Positions 1 to 7,895 of a stretch of 64,000 nt of DNA are shown in pieces. The stretch lies in contig JACRJB010000005.1 in the NCBI GenBank assembly GCA_016215605.1, forward strand, positions 32,113-96,112, read 5' to 3'. The notes under the pieces were generated by a model that saw only the letters and a program-made list of their open reading frames with translations, had not been told where the DNA came from and did no database searches. Source of the stretch: Rhodopseudomonas palustris (GTDB taxonomy: Bacteria; Pseudomonadota; Alphaproteobacteria; Rhizobiales; Xanthobacteraceae). The position numbers and the translations under genes are program-made. Every line of letters starts with the position of its first letter. Position 1 is the first letter of the stretch.

Positions 1-1
1 G

Positions 2-1225
2 CGCCAGATGGTCGGCGATTTCGCCGCCAAGGTCGCCGCCAAGGGGCCCGAGACCGTGGCGCTGATGTTCTATGCCGGCCACGGCATCCAGGTCGACGGC
101 GAGAACTATCTGGTGCCGATCGATGTCGATCCGAAGCGCGAGGCCGATATTCCGCTGCAGGCGGTGCGGCTCAACGACGTGCTCAACACACTGACCTCGG
201 TGCCGACGCGGACCCGCATCATCATGCTCGATGCCTGCCGCAACAATCCGTTCCCGGACATCAAGAAGACCACCGGCCAGGGGCTGGCGCTGGTCGACAC
301 CAAGACCGGCTCGCCGGGCACGTTCCTGTCCTATTCGACCTCGCCGGGCGCGGAAGCCGAGGACGGCAACGGCGCCAACAGCCCGTACACCGCCGCTTTG
401 CTGAAGGCGGGGCGCGAAAGCGGGCTGCAGATCGAGGACACCTTCAAGCGGGTGCGGCTGGCGGTCAACCAGGCGACATCCGGCCGGCAGACGCCGTGGG
501 AAAGCTCGTCGCTGGTCGACGATTTCCGCTTCTTCGGCAGCGCCGCGGACGGCGTCAAACCGGAGAAGAAGCGCAGTGTCGAAGAATGGAAGGCGTTCCT
601 GAAGGGCAAGCCGATCGAGCAGGCCAACGAGCTGATCGTGTCCGATGGCTCGGGCGACGCCTACGAGGCGTTCGTGTCGCTGTATGCCGAGCCGCCGCTC
701 GGCACCGAGGCGAAGCGCTGGCTCGATCGCTTCCGCCAGATGCAGGCCTGGAACCGGGCGGTGCTCGCCAACACCGGATCCGCCTTCCGGTCGTTCCTCG
801 AGCAATATCCCGACAGCGATCTGACCCCGACCGCGAAGAAACTGGAGCTGCGGCTGCGCAACAAGCCGGAGACTGCGGTGGCGATTCCGGCCGCGACGCA
901 GGCCAGCCTGACGCCGGCGATCCCGGCCACGTCGGCATCCGGTGCGACCTGCCCTTGCACCACGCCGCCGGCGATCGAGAAGAAGGTCGACAAGCCGAAG
1001 CCGAAGCGCGCAGAGCGGGAGGAACCGCCGAAGCGGACCGCCAAGCCGTCGCGCGGCCGGGTGTATTACGATGACGACGTCGACGATGTCGTGGTGGTCC
1101 GCCGTCCGCCGCCGGTCTATTACGGCCCGCCGCGCGGTCCTAGTATTTCGATCGGTGGCGGCTTCCGCGGCGGCGGCTATGGCGGCGGCCAGACCGGTGG
1201 TCGGGTCGGCGGCGGCCGTTACTGA
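2..1225 (+). CDS. Caspase-fold (peptidase C14 family) protein, 5' truncated by window edge
   Basis: The reading frame is already open at the first base, so the true start lies upstream. The visible part begins inside a caspase-like p20 domain. It shows the histidine motif YAGHG (H25 counted from the methionine codon at position 8) and the cysteine motif LDACRNNPF (C77), the expected catalytic dyad of peptidase C14 proteins. A Ser/Gly-rich activation loop (SYSTSPG) follows. From about residue 290 the protein becomes Pro/Lys/Arg-rich, and it ends in a Gly-rich tail with GGGYGGG-type repeats, probably disordered. Bacterial members are often secreted or associated with stress or developmental signalling. 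The substrate is unknown, and whether the dyad is active here is inference. Confidence 0.85.
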   Translation, partial: RQMVGDFAAKVAAKGPETVALMFYAGHGIQVDGENYLVPIDVDPKREADIPLQAVRLNDVLNTLTSVPTRTRIIMLDACRNNPFPDIKKTTGQGLALVDTKTGSPGTFLSYSTSPGAEAEDGNGANSPYTAALLKAGRESGLQIEDTFKRVRLAVNQATSGRQTPWESSSLVDDFRFFGSAADGVKPEKKRSVEEWKAFLKGKPIEQANELIVSDGSGDAYEAFVSLYAEPPLGTEAKRWLDRFRQMQAWNRAVLANTGSAFRSFLEQYPDSDLTPTAKKLELRLRNKPETAVAIPAATQASLTPAIPATSASGATCPCTTPPAIEKKVDKPKPKRAEREEPPKRTAKPSRGRVYYDDDVDDVVVVRRPPPVYYGPPRGPSISIGGGFRGGGYGGGQTGGRVGGGRY

Positions 1226-1245
1226 TCAGGCCCCGGCGGAAGACA

Positions 1246-1521
1246 TCAGGATCGGGCGAGCCGTGCGGCTTCGCCCGTTGGCTTGAAGGCGACGCCGATA
1301 CGCTGGGCGGCGCTCCACACCGGACGGCAGCGGTGCGTGACCTTGTCGGTCTCGATCACCAGCAGAAAGTCCTCCGGAACCGAGACGAGACCGTCGACGT
1401 CGATCCGTGCTCCGGTCGCCGACATGTTGCGGACCGTGCAGTCGAAGCCTGCTCCGCCGAACGCGATGGTTCCGCGTTTGAACACCCTGTGGCGCGGCGC
1501 GCCTCGTCGCTCTGTCATCAT
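1246..1521 (-). CDS. PilZ domain protein
   Basis: A 91-residue single-domain protein. It carries the two c-di-GMP contact motifs of PilZ: an arginine-rich RRGAPRHR near the N-terminus (RxxxR) and NMSATGARI (N/DxSxxG) about 25 residues later. It therefore probably binds c-di-GMP and acts on an unknown partner as a small adaptor. It converges on the upstream caspase-like gene with about 20 bp between stops. The paired methionine codons at the start leave a one-residue uncertainty. Confidence 0.87.
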   Translation of the reverse strand: MMTERRGAPRHRVFKRGTIAFGGAGFDCTVRNMSATGARIDVDGLVSVPEDFLLVIETDKVTHRCRPVWSAAQRIGVAFKPTGEAARLARS

Positions 1522-1732
1522 CGTCGTCGTCCGATCGCCGGTTAGCTGCGAACGAGTGTCGCGTAAACGGTTTGCGAAGTTCTGAAGGCCTCCGCGGCTT
1601 CCGGCCGGTTCTGATTCAGAAAAATTTCACCAAACGGAGCGACGTGGCGCGGGTGAGACTGATTGCGCCTCGCAGGGGCCTGTGGCGTACTGGAACCCGT
1701 TCAAGACATCGCGTCATGACGTGGGGGGAAAG

Positions 1733-2029
1733 ATGCTCAAATATGTTGCTGCGCTGCTGGCGGCGGCGGGACTGCTGTCGGCGCCGGTCGGCGCCAGGGC
1801 CGAGACGCTGGATCTCGCCACGATGTCCTGCAAGCAGTTCATCGACTCCGGCCCGGACTCGATCAACATGGTGCTGATCTGGCTGGACGGCTGGTACAAG
1901 GGCGATTCCGACGACGCCATCATCGACACCGAGGTGTTCGTCGGGAACGCCAAGAAGTTCGGCGCCTATTGCGGCGCCAACCCCAGCGTCAGCATCGTCA
2001 CCGCGGCCGAGAAGATCCTCGGGAAGTGA
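1733..2029 (+). CDS. HdeA/HdeB-like small periplasmic protein
   Basis: A 98-residue exported protein. The start at 1733 is preferred over an in-frame GTG at 1682 because a purine-rich GGGGGGAAAG lies just before it and the product then opens with a signal peptide (MLKYVAALLAAAG...) that would be cleaved after ARA. The mature part keeps the two cysteines typical of HdeA-type acid-stress chaperones, one in MSCKQF and one in AYCGAN, which probably form a disulfide. Family members dissociate at low pH and hold unfolded periplasmic proteins. Many alphaproteobacterial homologues have no proven acid role, so the function is inferred. Confidence 0.75.
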   Translation: MLKYVAALLAAAGLLSAPVGARAETLDLATMSCKQFIDSGPDSINMVLIWLDGWYKGDSDDAIIDTEVFVGNAKKFGAYCGANPSVSIVTAAEKILGK

Positions 2030-2041
2030 CCGCGGCCGCGG

Positions 2042-2506
2042 TCACAGCATCGCGAATGCGCTCGACACCATCGCGACCGGCTTGCCGTCGGCCGCGCTGA
2101 GCAGCGTCACCCGGCCGAAGCTCATGGTGCGGCCGAGCCGCACCACCCGGGCGTCCGCCAGCACGTCCGCCGAGGTCACCGCCTTGAGGAAATGGGTGGT
2201 CTGATCGACCGTTGTCATCGGCCGGAAGCCGCGATTGGCGGCGAGGATCGCGATCACCATCGCGGTGTCGGCGAGCGCCATCAGCGCCTGGCCGCAGACG
2301 ATGCCGCCGCTGCGGCACAGCCGGTCGGAGAACGCCATCCGCAGCGTCGCGCCGGGCTGCCAGTCGCCGGCCGCGGCGGGCGGGGCCGCGGTCTCGATCG
2401 CCTCCACCGACAGGCCGAGATCCTGGACCCAGGGCGCGAACACCTCGCCGAGCGTGCGTCTCGCATCTGCGAGACCGAATTCCGCCGCCTGCGCGCTCTC
2501 CATCAT
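2042..2506 (-). CDS. PaaI-type hotdog thioesterase
   Basis: A 154-residue hotdog-fold protein. The region GIVCGQALMALADTAM corresponds to the central helix of PaaI/YdiI thioesterases, and TTVDQTTHFLKAV to the following beta strand. It would hydrolyse an acyl-CoA thioester of unknown chain. It is transcribed convergently with the HdeA-like gene, 12 bp stop to stop. No neighbouring catabolic operon indicates a substrate. Confidence 0.8.
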   Translation of the reverse strand: MMESAQAAEFGLADARRTLGEVFAPWVQDLGLSVEAIETAAPPAAAGDWQPGATLRMAFSDRLCRSGGIVCGQALMALADTAMVIAILAANRGFRPMTTVDQTTHFLKAVTSADVLADARVVRLGRTMSFGRVTLLSAADGKPVAMVSSAFAML

Positions 2507-2655
2507 GCCGTCTCCCGCCCTGGTTTCTCGATGTTGCCGGTCCGGGCGAAAGGCCCGGCCGTCGTTATGGTTGCGCGCATCGGACCCGATTCTGGGTGGC
2601 TTGAAAACGCCACGGTCGTCCCGTTATGGTCCCGGCAGTTTCGGTGGGGTGGCGT

Positions 2656-2787
2656 ATGCTCAAGCGTTCGGCTTTCATACTCGGCGTGGTTGCCGCGGCA
2701 ATCCTTCTCAACGGCTGCACCAAATGCGGTCCGATCTGGGAGGACTGGATGCAGTCGCCGAAGTCCTGCAAGTCCGACCGCCTGTAA
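2656..2787 (+). CDS. Small lipoprotein, 43 residues
   Basis: A short frame with a clear type II signal peptide: MLKR, a hydrophobic stretch and LLNGC, giving a lipidated cysteine at residue 21. The mature peptide is about 23 residues with two more cysteines and a WEDWMQ segment. Asn at the -2 lipobox position is less common but accepted. It lies 36 bp before another secreted small protein in the same direction and could be co-transcribed with it. Function unknown. Confidence 0.65.
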   Translation: MLKRSAFILGVVAAAILLNGCTKCGPIWEDWMQSPKSCKSDRL

Positions 2788-2823
2788 CGCCGCGGCCGAT
2801 CTGTCCGCGAAGGGGAGTCTCCG

Positions 2824-3105
2824 ATGAAGTGGTTGTGCGGCGTCGCTGTGAGCGTTCTGCTGGCTGGGCCGGCCTTTGCGCAGATGCCGAACGTCAATCT
2901 GGTTCCGGATATCCAGCACAAGTCGCCCGAAGAGAAGGCGCAGGACGCCGTCCGGGAGAAGGCCTACCGCGAATCCCTGCGCAAGATCCCGGACGCCAAG
3001 GCGCCGAGCGATCCGTGGGGCGACGTGCGTAGCAACGATGCCGCGCCGGCCAAGCCGAAGACCGCGACTACGAAGTCCAAGAAGACCGGACAGGCCGCGA
3101 ACTAA
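2824..3105 (+). CDS. Small secreted protein of unknown function
   Basis: A 93-residue protein with a signal peptide (MKWLCGVAVSVLLAGPAFA, cleavage before QMPN). The mature chain is highly charged, contains a short helix-prone KSPEEKAQDAVREKAYRES segment, and has a Lys/Thr-rich C-terminus. A GGGGAGTCT-like ribosome site (AAGGGGAGTCTCCGATG) supports the start. No domain is recognised. Confidence 0.65.
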   Translation: MKWLCGVAVSVLLAGPAFAQMPNVNLVPDIQHKSPEEKAQDAVREKAYRESLRKIPDAKAPSDPWGDVRSNDAAPAKPKTATTKSKKTGQAAN

Positions 3106-3269
3106 TTTCTGCCGACAGGAACGACCGCGTTTGAATAGCGTGGTCAAAACGGCACAGATTTTTCTGAAAAATTGATGTTGATGGACCGCCGCGGCGAGTG
3201 TTTCGCCGCGCGGCTATTCGGCGCCCGCGGTTGATGGCGGAGGGCGTATTCGCGATTGCAGGATGAGAC

Positions 3270-3956
3270 GTGAATACTTACGACGCGGCGTTCGACCCCA
3301 AGGCGTTTCTTGGTAGCGCTGGACCGGGACGAACCGTCCAGCAATTCCGCAAACACCAGAATATTTTCGCGCAAGGTGACAAGGCTGACAGCGTGCTGTT
3401 CCTGCAGCACGGGCGGATCAAGCTCGTGGTGATGTCGGAGCAGGGCAAGGAAGGCGTCGTCGCGATTCTCGACGCCGGCCAGTTCTTCGGCGAGAGCGGA
3501 CTGATCGGCCGGCGCCGGCTGTCGACCGCGGTGGCGCTGGAAGACTGCACCGTCACCACCCTGGCCAACGCCATGCTGATCGCGACTTTGCAGCGCGAGC
3601 CCAGCATGTGCGAGTTTTTCACCACCCATCTGCTGAGGCGCAACTGCCGGGTGGAAGAAGACCTGATCGATCAGCTGTTCAATTCCAGCGAGAAACGCCT
3701 GGCCCGGCTGCTACTCCTGCTCGCCGATTTCAACACCGGCGACACCGCCAAGTCGCTGCCGGTCGATATCAGTCAGGAGACGCTGGCGGAGATGATCGGC
3801 ACCACGCGGTCGCGCGTCAGTCACTTCATGAACAAGTTCCGCAAGCTCGGCTTCATCAACTACAACGGCCACATCGAAGTCTATCCGTCGCTGCGCAGCG
3901 CCGTGCTGCCCGACCGGGCGCGGTTGCCCGAAGCCGACGCGCGTCACTCCGACTGA
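3270..3956 (+). CDS. Crp/Fnr family transcriptional regulator
   Basis: A 228-residue protein with an N-terminal cyclic-nucleotide-binding-like beta roll (about residues 25-115) and a C-terminal winged HTH (about 166-200; SQETLAEMIGTTRSRVSHFM). There is no N-terminal cysteine cluster of the kind that holds an Fe-S cluster in FNR; the cysteines at 93, 114 and 126 are scattered. The sensed signal is therefore unknown. The GTG start is the one in phase with the domain. A perfect FNR/FixK-type box lies 360 bp downstream, before the neighbouring zinc-ribbon gene; whether this regulator or another family member uses it is inference. Confidence 0.88.
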   Translation: MNTYDAAFDPKAFLGSAGPGRTVQQFRKHQNIFAQGDKADSVLFLQHGRIKLVVMSEQGKEGVVAILDAGQFFGESGLIGRRRLSTAVALEDCTVTTLANAMLIATLQREPSMCEFFTTHLLRRNCRVEEDLIDQLFNSSEKRLARLLLLLADFNTGDTAKSLPVDISQETLAEMIGTTRSRVSHFMNKFRKLGFINYNGHIEVYPSLRSAVLPDRARLPEADARHSD

Positions 3957-4077
3957 GCGAACGCCGACTGAGTAACGCCAGACTGAGCAATTGCAGACAT
4001 TGCAGTTGCAGGCGGATCAATTGCAGATTGCGTGAGTGCGGAGTTGATCGCGGCGGGGCGGCGCCAGCTGCGCCGGC

Positions 4078-4251
4078 TCAGCTCTTGTCGCCGAGCAGCT
4101 TGCCGGACGAACGGTTGACGAAGTGCACCTGGGTGCAGGCGGGGCAGCGCACCAGCTCGAACGTGGTCGGCTCCGGGGTCACGATTTCCTCGGCGATCCA
4201 GGTCTGAACCTTCATGGCCGTCCGCGGGCATTTGTAAATGAGATGCGGCAT
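4078..4251 (-). CDS. Small zinc-ribbon-like protein, 57 residues
   Basis: A short frame with MPHLIYKCPR at its start (Cys8), a CPAC motif (Cys36, Cys39) and a nearby His43, together a plausible zinc site. The rest (WIAEEIVTPEPTT, NRSSGKLLG) is soluble. No strong Shine-Dalgarno is visible. A perfect TTGAT-N4-ATCAA box lies about 65-75 bases upstream, where class II activation would place it, so low-oxygen induction is likely by inference. Function unknown. Confidence 0.7.
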   Translation of the reverse strand: MPHLIYKCPRTAMKVQTWIAEEIVTPEPTTFELVRCPACTQVHFVNRSSGKLLGDKS

Positions 4252-4313
4252 CAGGTGGGGCCGAAAGCTTCCGCGGATTTTTCAAGACCATTGCCGGTCT
4301 CAACTTTAGTCGT

Positions 4314-4327
4314 TTGATCTGAATCAA
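4314..4327 (-). promoter_or_regulatory. FNR/FixK-type box TTGAT-CTGA-ATCAA
   Basis: A perfect 14-bp palindrome matching the FNR/FixK consensus. Its centre is about 70 bases upstream of the 57-residue zinc-ribbon gene. If the box sits at -41.5, transcription would start near 4279, leaving a 28-base leader. The Crp/Fnr regulator gene next door is a candidate but unproven user. Confidence 0.75.
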
Positions 4328-4440
4328 TAATAGTAATATTCTACCTCTAATTGCCGGTGATTATGGCTAACAAGCCAAGCGTGCGGCCGAGGATGGTAGC
4401 CAGTTGCAGCTCATGACGGGCGCTCTGGCGAGCGGCTCGC

Positions 4441-4467
4441 AAAAGAAAAGCCGCCCCGTGGGGCGGC
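4441..4467 (-). terminator. Rho-independent terminator of the collagen-like lipoprotein gene
   Basis: On the minus strand an 8-bp GC stem (GCCGCCCC/GGGGCGGC) is followed by TTTTCTTTT, 28 bases after the stop codon of the lipoprotein gene. Confidence 0.85.
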
Positions 4468-4494
4468 CTTTCCACGATTCTCAAAGATTCGGCG

Positions 4495-4854
4495 TCACTG
4501 GCGCGCGCAGCTCAGCACTATGCTGGTCGAGCTCGGCCCGCAGCGCGCGGTCATCACGCCGTTCTCGACGATGATGGTGTCGCTGAAGCGCGCCGACGAG
4601 TTGCCGACGCAGAGCGCCGACACCAGCGTTTCGCCGCTGTCGCAGGTGGTCGGGCAGCCGTTCGACGAGCACGAGGTCGAGGTCACGGTGCGGATGCTGC
4701 TGGCGGAGGCGCCGTCCTTGCCGGGGGGGCCGGGCGGGCCTGCCGGACCCTGCGGGCCTTGGTCGCCCTTCGGCCCGGCGCTGCCCTGGCCGATATCGCA
4801 GCCGGCCAGCGCGACGGCGGCGGTCATCATCACGATCAAACTCCCAAGACGCAT
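4495..4854 (-). CDS. Collagen-like lipoprotein
   Basis: A 119-residue lipoprotein: signal MRLGSLIVMMTAAVALAGC with the lipidated cysteine at residue 19, then about seven uninterrupted Gly-X-Y triplets (GPKGDQGPQGPAGPPGPPGK). The C-terminal domain of about 70 residues carries several cysteines (SCSSNGCPTTC, SALC, ARCG, LSCA). The frame is open far upstream, but the start at 4854 fits the signal peptide and has an AGAGGGAG ribosome site. Short bacterial collagen-like stalks form trimers and display a head domain outside the outer membrane. Ligand unknown. Confidence 0.78.
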   Translation of the reverse strand: MRLGSLIVMMTAAVALAGCDIGQGSAGPKGDQGPQGPAGPPGPPGKDGASASSIRTVTSTSCSSNGCPTTCDSGETLVSALCVGNSSARFSDTIIVENGVMTARCGPSSTSIVLSCARQ

Positions 4855-5019
4855 TCCCCACACTCCCTCTGGCTGACGGCCCGTGCCTGCGGGCCGGGTC
4901 CGCGCGTTTGACGACGCGGTCGATGTCCATGCGACGCGCCGCGCAGCCGCGCTGCGTCGCGATCCGGCGGCGACACCACCGACGTTTACTTCAGCACCGA
5001 TCGGAAAACGTTGCGATGG

Positions 5020-5089
5020 CGCAAGAGATCGCGGGCAACAGATCGTTGGTGGCGGATCGGGCGCAACAGATCGGACGCAACAGATCGCA
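5020..5089. repeat. Tandem repeat, five units of 14 bp
   Basis: Consecutive 14-bp units, consensus CGCAACAGATCGNN. The last two differ only at their final two bases, and the third is the most diverged. They lie 165-235 bases upstream of the collagen-like lipoprotein start. No coding or known regulatory role is apparent. Confidence 0.75.
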
Positions 5090-5222
5090 GGTACGCGCGG
5101 CCGGTCGAAAACATGCGCGGCGACAGCACCGGCCGAGCGCGAGCAAATCGCGATGCCCGGCCGTCGATCAAGCCTGGCGTTGCTCAATCCCGGCGCGGCG
5201 CAAAGCCCTGCCCGGAATCAAA

Positions 5223-5252
5223 GAGCCCCGAACGAGGCCATGTTCGGGGCTC
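5223..5252 (-). terminator. Terminator-like hairpin
   Basis: A perfect 11-bp stem (GAGCCCCGAAC/GTTCGGGGCTC) with an 8-base loop. On the minus strand it is followed by TTTGATT and lies 121 bases past the stop of the 47-residue gene, so it could end that transcript. The T tract is short. Confidence 0.55.
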
Positions 5253-5373
5253 TCCGTCAGCGTCGGAACTCCCCACCTCTAGAAAGTTCGGCAATGACGG
5301 CCGGTAAGCTAGCTGTGGAGCCTTCCGACGCATTGCGTAGAATCAAATACCACCGCGTGTGTCGCGACCGCGC

Positions 5374-5517
5374 TCAGGCATCGGTGCGGTCGGATCGCTC
5401 GCGGTCGTTGAGGCTGGCGATCAACTGTTTCAACACCCGGCGGCGATCCTCGTCATGGGTCTGCGACAGCAGCCGGCGATACAATTTGAGATTTTCCTCG
5501 CGAACGAATTTGTCCAA
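5374..5517 (-). CDS. Small charged protein, 47 residues
   Basis: A short frame from a TTG start preceded by GGGGAC. The product is MDKFVREENLKLYRRLL followed by an Arg/Asp-rich helix (HDEDRRRVLKQLIASLNDRE). I recall this length and pattern from uncharacterised Rhizobiales proteins. It is probably a soluble helical hairpin of unknown function. Confidence is limited by size and the rare start codon. Confidence 0.6.
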   Translation of the reverse strand: MDKFVREENLKLYRRLLSQTHDEDRRRVLKQLIASLNDRERSDRTDA

Positions 5518-5666
5518 TGATGTCCCCGTTCGTTTCAGTCACCACTCCGCCGGCCTGCCGGACCGGTGTGCACGTTTGCGATGAAGCGAATGCTGAAAGC
5601 TAAGCCGGCTGCAAATGCCTGTCGATCAGCGTCCTGCACCAAACGATGCACGCAAAAATACCGACG

Positions 5667-5687
5667 CTGTCAGGAAAAGCCTGACAG
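5667..5687 (-). terminator. Hairpin after the response regulator gene
   Basis: A perfect 8-bp stem (CTGTCAGG/CCTGACAG) with a 5-base loop, 25 bases past the stop at 5712. On the minus strand a T5 tract follows about 10 bases later, so it is an imperfect intrinsic terminator. Confidence 0.5.
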
Positions 5688-5711
5688 TCACGCGGCAGCT
5701 TGCAAGGAATG

Positions 5712-6110
5712 TCAGGCGCCGGGCGGCGCGGCGGGATTGCCGTTGTTGAGCAGCTGCGTCACCGCGGCGACCACCTGGGACGGCGCGAACGGCTTGCTGA
5801 GCAGCAGGCTGTTGGGGACGCCGCGGGCGGCCCATTCGGCGGCGCTGTCGCCGGTCATGTAGATCACCGGAAACGCCGGATCCGCCTCGCGGGCGAGTCG
5901 GCCGACATCCCAGCCGTCCATCCGGTCGCGCCCGAGATTGACGTCGGTCAGCAGCGCACGAAACCGGTCCGGCTCCCCGATCAGCTTGGCGGCTTCTTCT
6001 CCGGAAGCGGCGATCACCACGTCGAAGCCGCCTTCTTCGAGCGCTTCGCGCACGACGCTTTGGATCATCAGGTCGTCTTCGACGACCAGGATCACGATGG
6101 AATTGTCCAA
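5712..6110 (-). CDS. Single-domain response regulator (receiver only)
   Basis: A 132-residue CheY-like receiver with acidic pocket EDD (11-13), phospho-acceptor D56 in LLTDVNL, T86 and K106 in LSKPFAP. There is no output domain. The start is taken at the TTG at 6110, preceded by AGGGG, because the upstream extension shows no domain. It probably relays phosphate from an unlinked histidine kinase or blocks a partner. No kinase gene lies in the window. Confidence 0.85.
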   Translation of the reverse strand: MDNSIVILVVEDDLMIQSVVREALEEGGFDVVIAASGEEAAKLIGEPDRFRALLTDVNLGRDRMDGWDVGRLAREADPAFPVIYMTGDSAAEWAARGVPNSLLLSKPFAPSQVVAAVTQLLNNGNPAAPPGA

Positions 6111-6283
6111 GACGAACCCCTGCCAAAGGCACAATCGGCGATGCGCAGCATTAAGTCGCGCCGGCCCCGGAAGTTCCGCGGCGCAGAATGCGCCACGGGT
6201 CGCACAGGCATGATTCCATTGGCGGATGGCCGTCTTGTGCCGACGCGCTAAAGCAGGGAGCGCAACCCACGAGGACCGCCGCA

Positions 6284-6466
6284 ATGCCCTGGTACATCGA
6301 CGCCATTCTGGTCGGACTGGTTCTGCCCTGGATCATCGTGACCTATCGGCTGATCGCGGCGTTCCGGCAAAGCGTGGCGAAGGGCGTCGCCGCCTGGGCG
6401 ATGTGGGCGCTACCCTGCGTTCCGGCGATGCTGCTGGTGATGTGGGGCATCCAGAACCTGCGCTAA
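6284..6466 (+). CDS. Small membrane protein, 60 residues
   Basis: Two hydrophobic segments (about residues 5-24 and 36-56) are separated by a short basic loop (RLIAAFRQSVAKG). The ATG at 6284 follows GAGGACC. It lies between the divergent response regulator and a convergent zinc-ribbon gene. Function unknown. Confidence 0.6.
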   Translation: MPWYIDAILVGLVLPWIIVTYRLIAAFRQSVAKGVAAWAMWALPCVPAMLLVMWGIQNLR

Positions 6467-6538
6467 GCACCGCGTCAGACTGGGAGACCGACGCAGCCGA
6501 GTCCTGAACGCCGATGCGTCCGGGCGATCCGGCTGCGG

Positions 6539-6799
6539 TCAGCTCTGGGTGCCGCCGTCGCCGGCGCGATGGATCGACAGCATCATGCCGTTCTTGATTC
6601 GCCGGACCTCGGTGAACGCGCGCTGCACGCCGAGATCGGCGGAGTCGCTCGAGAAGGTGATCAACTTGTTGCAGTTCGGGCACTGCACCTGCGCGCCCTC
6701 GCGGATGTTCCGGATCTTCTCGCGGAACGGGACGCGGCATTTGGTGCACAGCACCCGGACTTTGTCCGGCGGCTTGGTGGGGGCGAGTTGCATCGTCAT
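6539..6799 (-). CDS. Zinc-ribbon (MJ0042-type) small protein
   Basis: An 86-residue protein with CxxC pairs at C18/C21 (CTKC) and C40/C43 (CPNC), matching the MJ0042-like zinc ribbon that begins many alphaproteobacterial proteins. Here it stands alone with a short C-terminal tail (VRRIKNGMMLSIH). The start MTMQLAP at 6799 is the nearest ATG in phase with the ribbon. It may bind nucleic acid or protein. Function unknown. Confidence 0.75.
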   Translation of the reverse strand: MTMQLAPTKPPDKVRVLCTKCRVPFREKIRNIREGAQVQCPNCNKLITFSSDSADLGVQRAFTEVRRIKNGMMLSIHRAGDGGTQS

Positions 6800-6989
6800 G
6801 CCCGTAGTTGTGCGCGGCGAGCATTGACAAACGATGAACGCGGCGGTGCGTCCGATGGGCGCGATCGAGGTCTGACCGCGCACCGGAGCGGTGGCGTTCA
6901 CAGCAGCGCCGAGGCGGTCGCCGCCCTGGATCGACGGCAAGCGGGGAGGCACGTCGCCGAGATCGTCGGCGCGCTCAGTCGCCAGTCGG

Positions 6990-7289
6990 TCAGCTGGCAT
7001 CGCCCCCGACGCGGGCCGGTCCGCCGCCCGGGCGAAGCGGGTGGGGCTGCGCTGACGGCCGCCAATGCGTCGGCATCCGCGTCACGTATTCATGGGTGTC
7101 GCAACGCACCCAGCCGCCGATCACCCGCCGGCACGGCGCCGAGTGCCACTGCACCACGCCATCGACGATGACCGCCAGCTCGAGCTGTTCGTCGTAATCC
7201 TCTGTCCCGATCGGATGCCACATACGACTAAAGCTGCCCGAGTTGGCCGCGTCCACATTGTGGTCGATCAACCTAAGGAAGAAGTTCAC
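6990..7289 (-). CDS. Hypothetical protein, start uncertain
   Basis: The reading frame has a plausible soluble core (DEQLELAVIVDGVVQWHSAPCRRVIGGWV). It could start at the GTG at 7289 (99 residues) or at the ATG at 7223 (77 residues, MWHPIGTED). Neither has a strong ribosome site. The start lies at the edge of the lower-GC patch that continues to recA. No family recognised. Confidence 0.45.
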   Translation of the reverse strand: MNFFLRLIDHNVDAANSGSFSRMWHPIGTEDYDEQLELAVIVDGVVQWHSAPCRRVIGGWVRCDTHEYVTRMPTHWRPSAQPHPLRPGGGPARVGGDAS

Positions 7290-7471
7290 GATAGTTTCGC
7301 GCTTTGGAATGATTTTTTCACGGGACGGGATTTGAGGGCTTGGGTGAGGGTGTGCGGGAGGCCGTTGACGGGTTCCGCCCTGAGCTATCGGGGCCTCCGA
7401 TCGGAGAGGGGATAGCAGAAATAGGGAGGAGGCCTCCAATAAAACTACGAAGCCTGCGCCAGCCTTTTCGG

Positions 7472-7870
7472 ATGGCGAGTTTGAAGACCTTCCGTGACCA
7501 GTTCTATGCTCAGCTATTTCGTCTAAGGGGACTGAAATACGACGCCGATTTGGTGAAGCGACCTCAGTATTTTGGCACGCCTACAAACGACGTTTGGAAG
7601 TGGATTGCACCGGGGGGCTTACCGACTAAAGCGGGTTATTCCAAAGAACGCCAAGGGGCGGCCGAAGGCAACTTTGTCTCAAGCGCTCACCCGCAATGTC
7701 GGTTATCTGAAGCTTCGCGAACATTTGGGCGAGACGGTCGCATACATGACCGTAAACTCTGACTATGCCAGTTTGTCAGGACGCTTGATGCTCGCCGGCC
7801 ACGTTTCCACGATCAGCTTGAGTTGCCGTTCGAATACAAGCAGCACGAAGATGACGGAAAGGGCTTGTAA
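7472..7870 (+). pseudogene. P63C-domain gene remnant with two opposite frameshifts
   Basis: Read across three segments, this resembles the P63C domain found in phage and island proteins. Residues FRDQFYAQLFRLRG and KRPQYFG lie in the first frame; PKNAKGRPKATLSQALTRN and KLREHLGETVAYM lie in the next; the tail FVRTLDARRP and FHDQLELPFEY returns to the first frame and ends at 7870. The first shift is best explained by one extra G in the G6 run near 7612. The second is explained by one missing base near 7771. A stop at 7760 would truncate translation. The usual N-terminal half of such proteins is absent, so the copy is also 5' truncated. Confidence 0.7.
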
Positions 7871-7895
7871 TGAAGGAGACCGCCAACTGTTTGGC

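Larger units (their letters stand above)
4855..5373. other. Intergenic region, 519 bases, no gene recognised
   Basis: This region holds the upstream sequence of the lipoprotein gene, a five-unit 14-bp tandem repeat (5020-5089) and a terminator-like hairpin (5223-5252). Open frames here are on GC-rich repeat sequence without ribosome sites or recognisable products. Confidence 0.6.

Noticed and set aside
3960..4075. Repeated ACTGAG and GCAATTGCAGA words after the Crp/Fnr gene
   Set aside because: Irregular spacing and short; no clear operator or repeat unit.
5020..5089. Tandem 14-bp units considered as a CRISPR array
   Set aside because: No spacers of constant size between repeats; the units are adjacent and too short.
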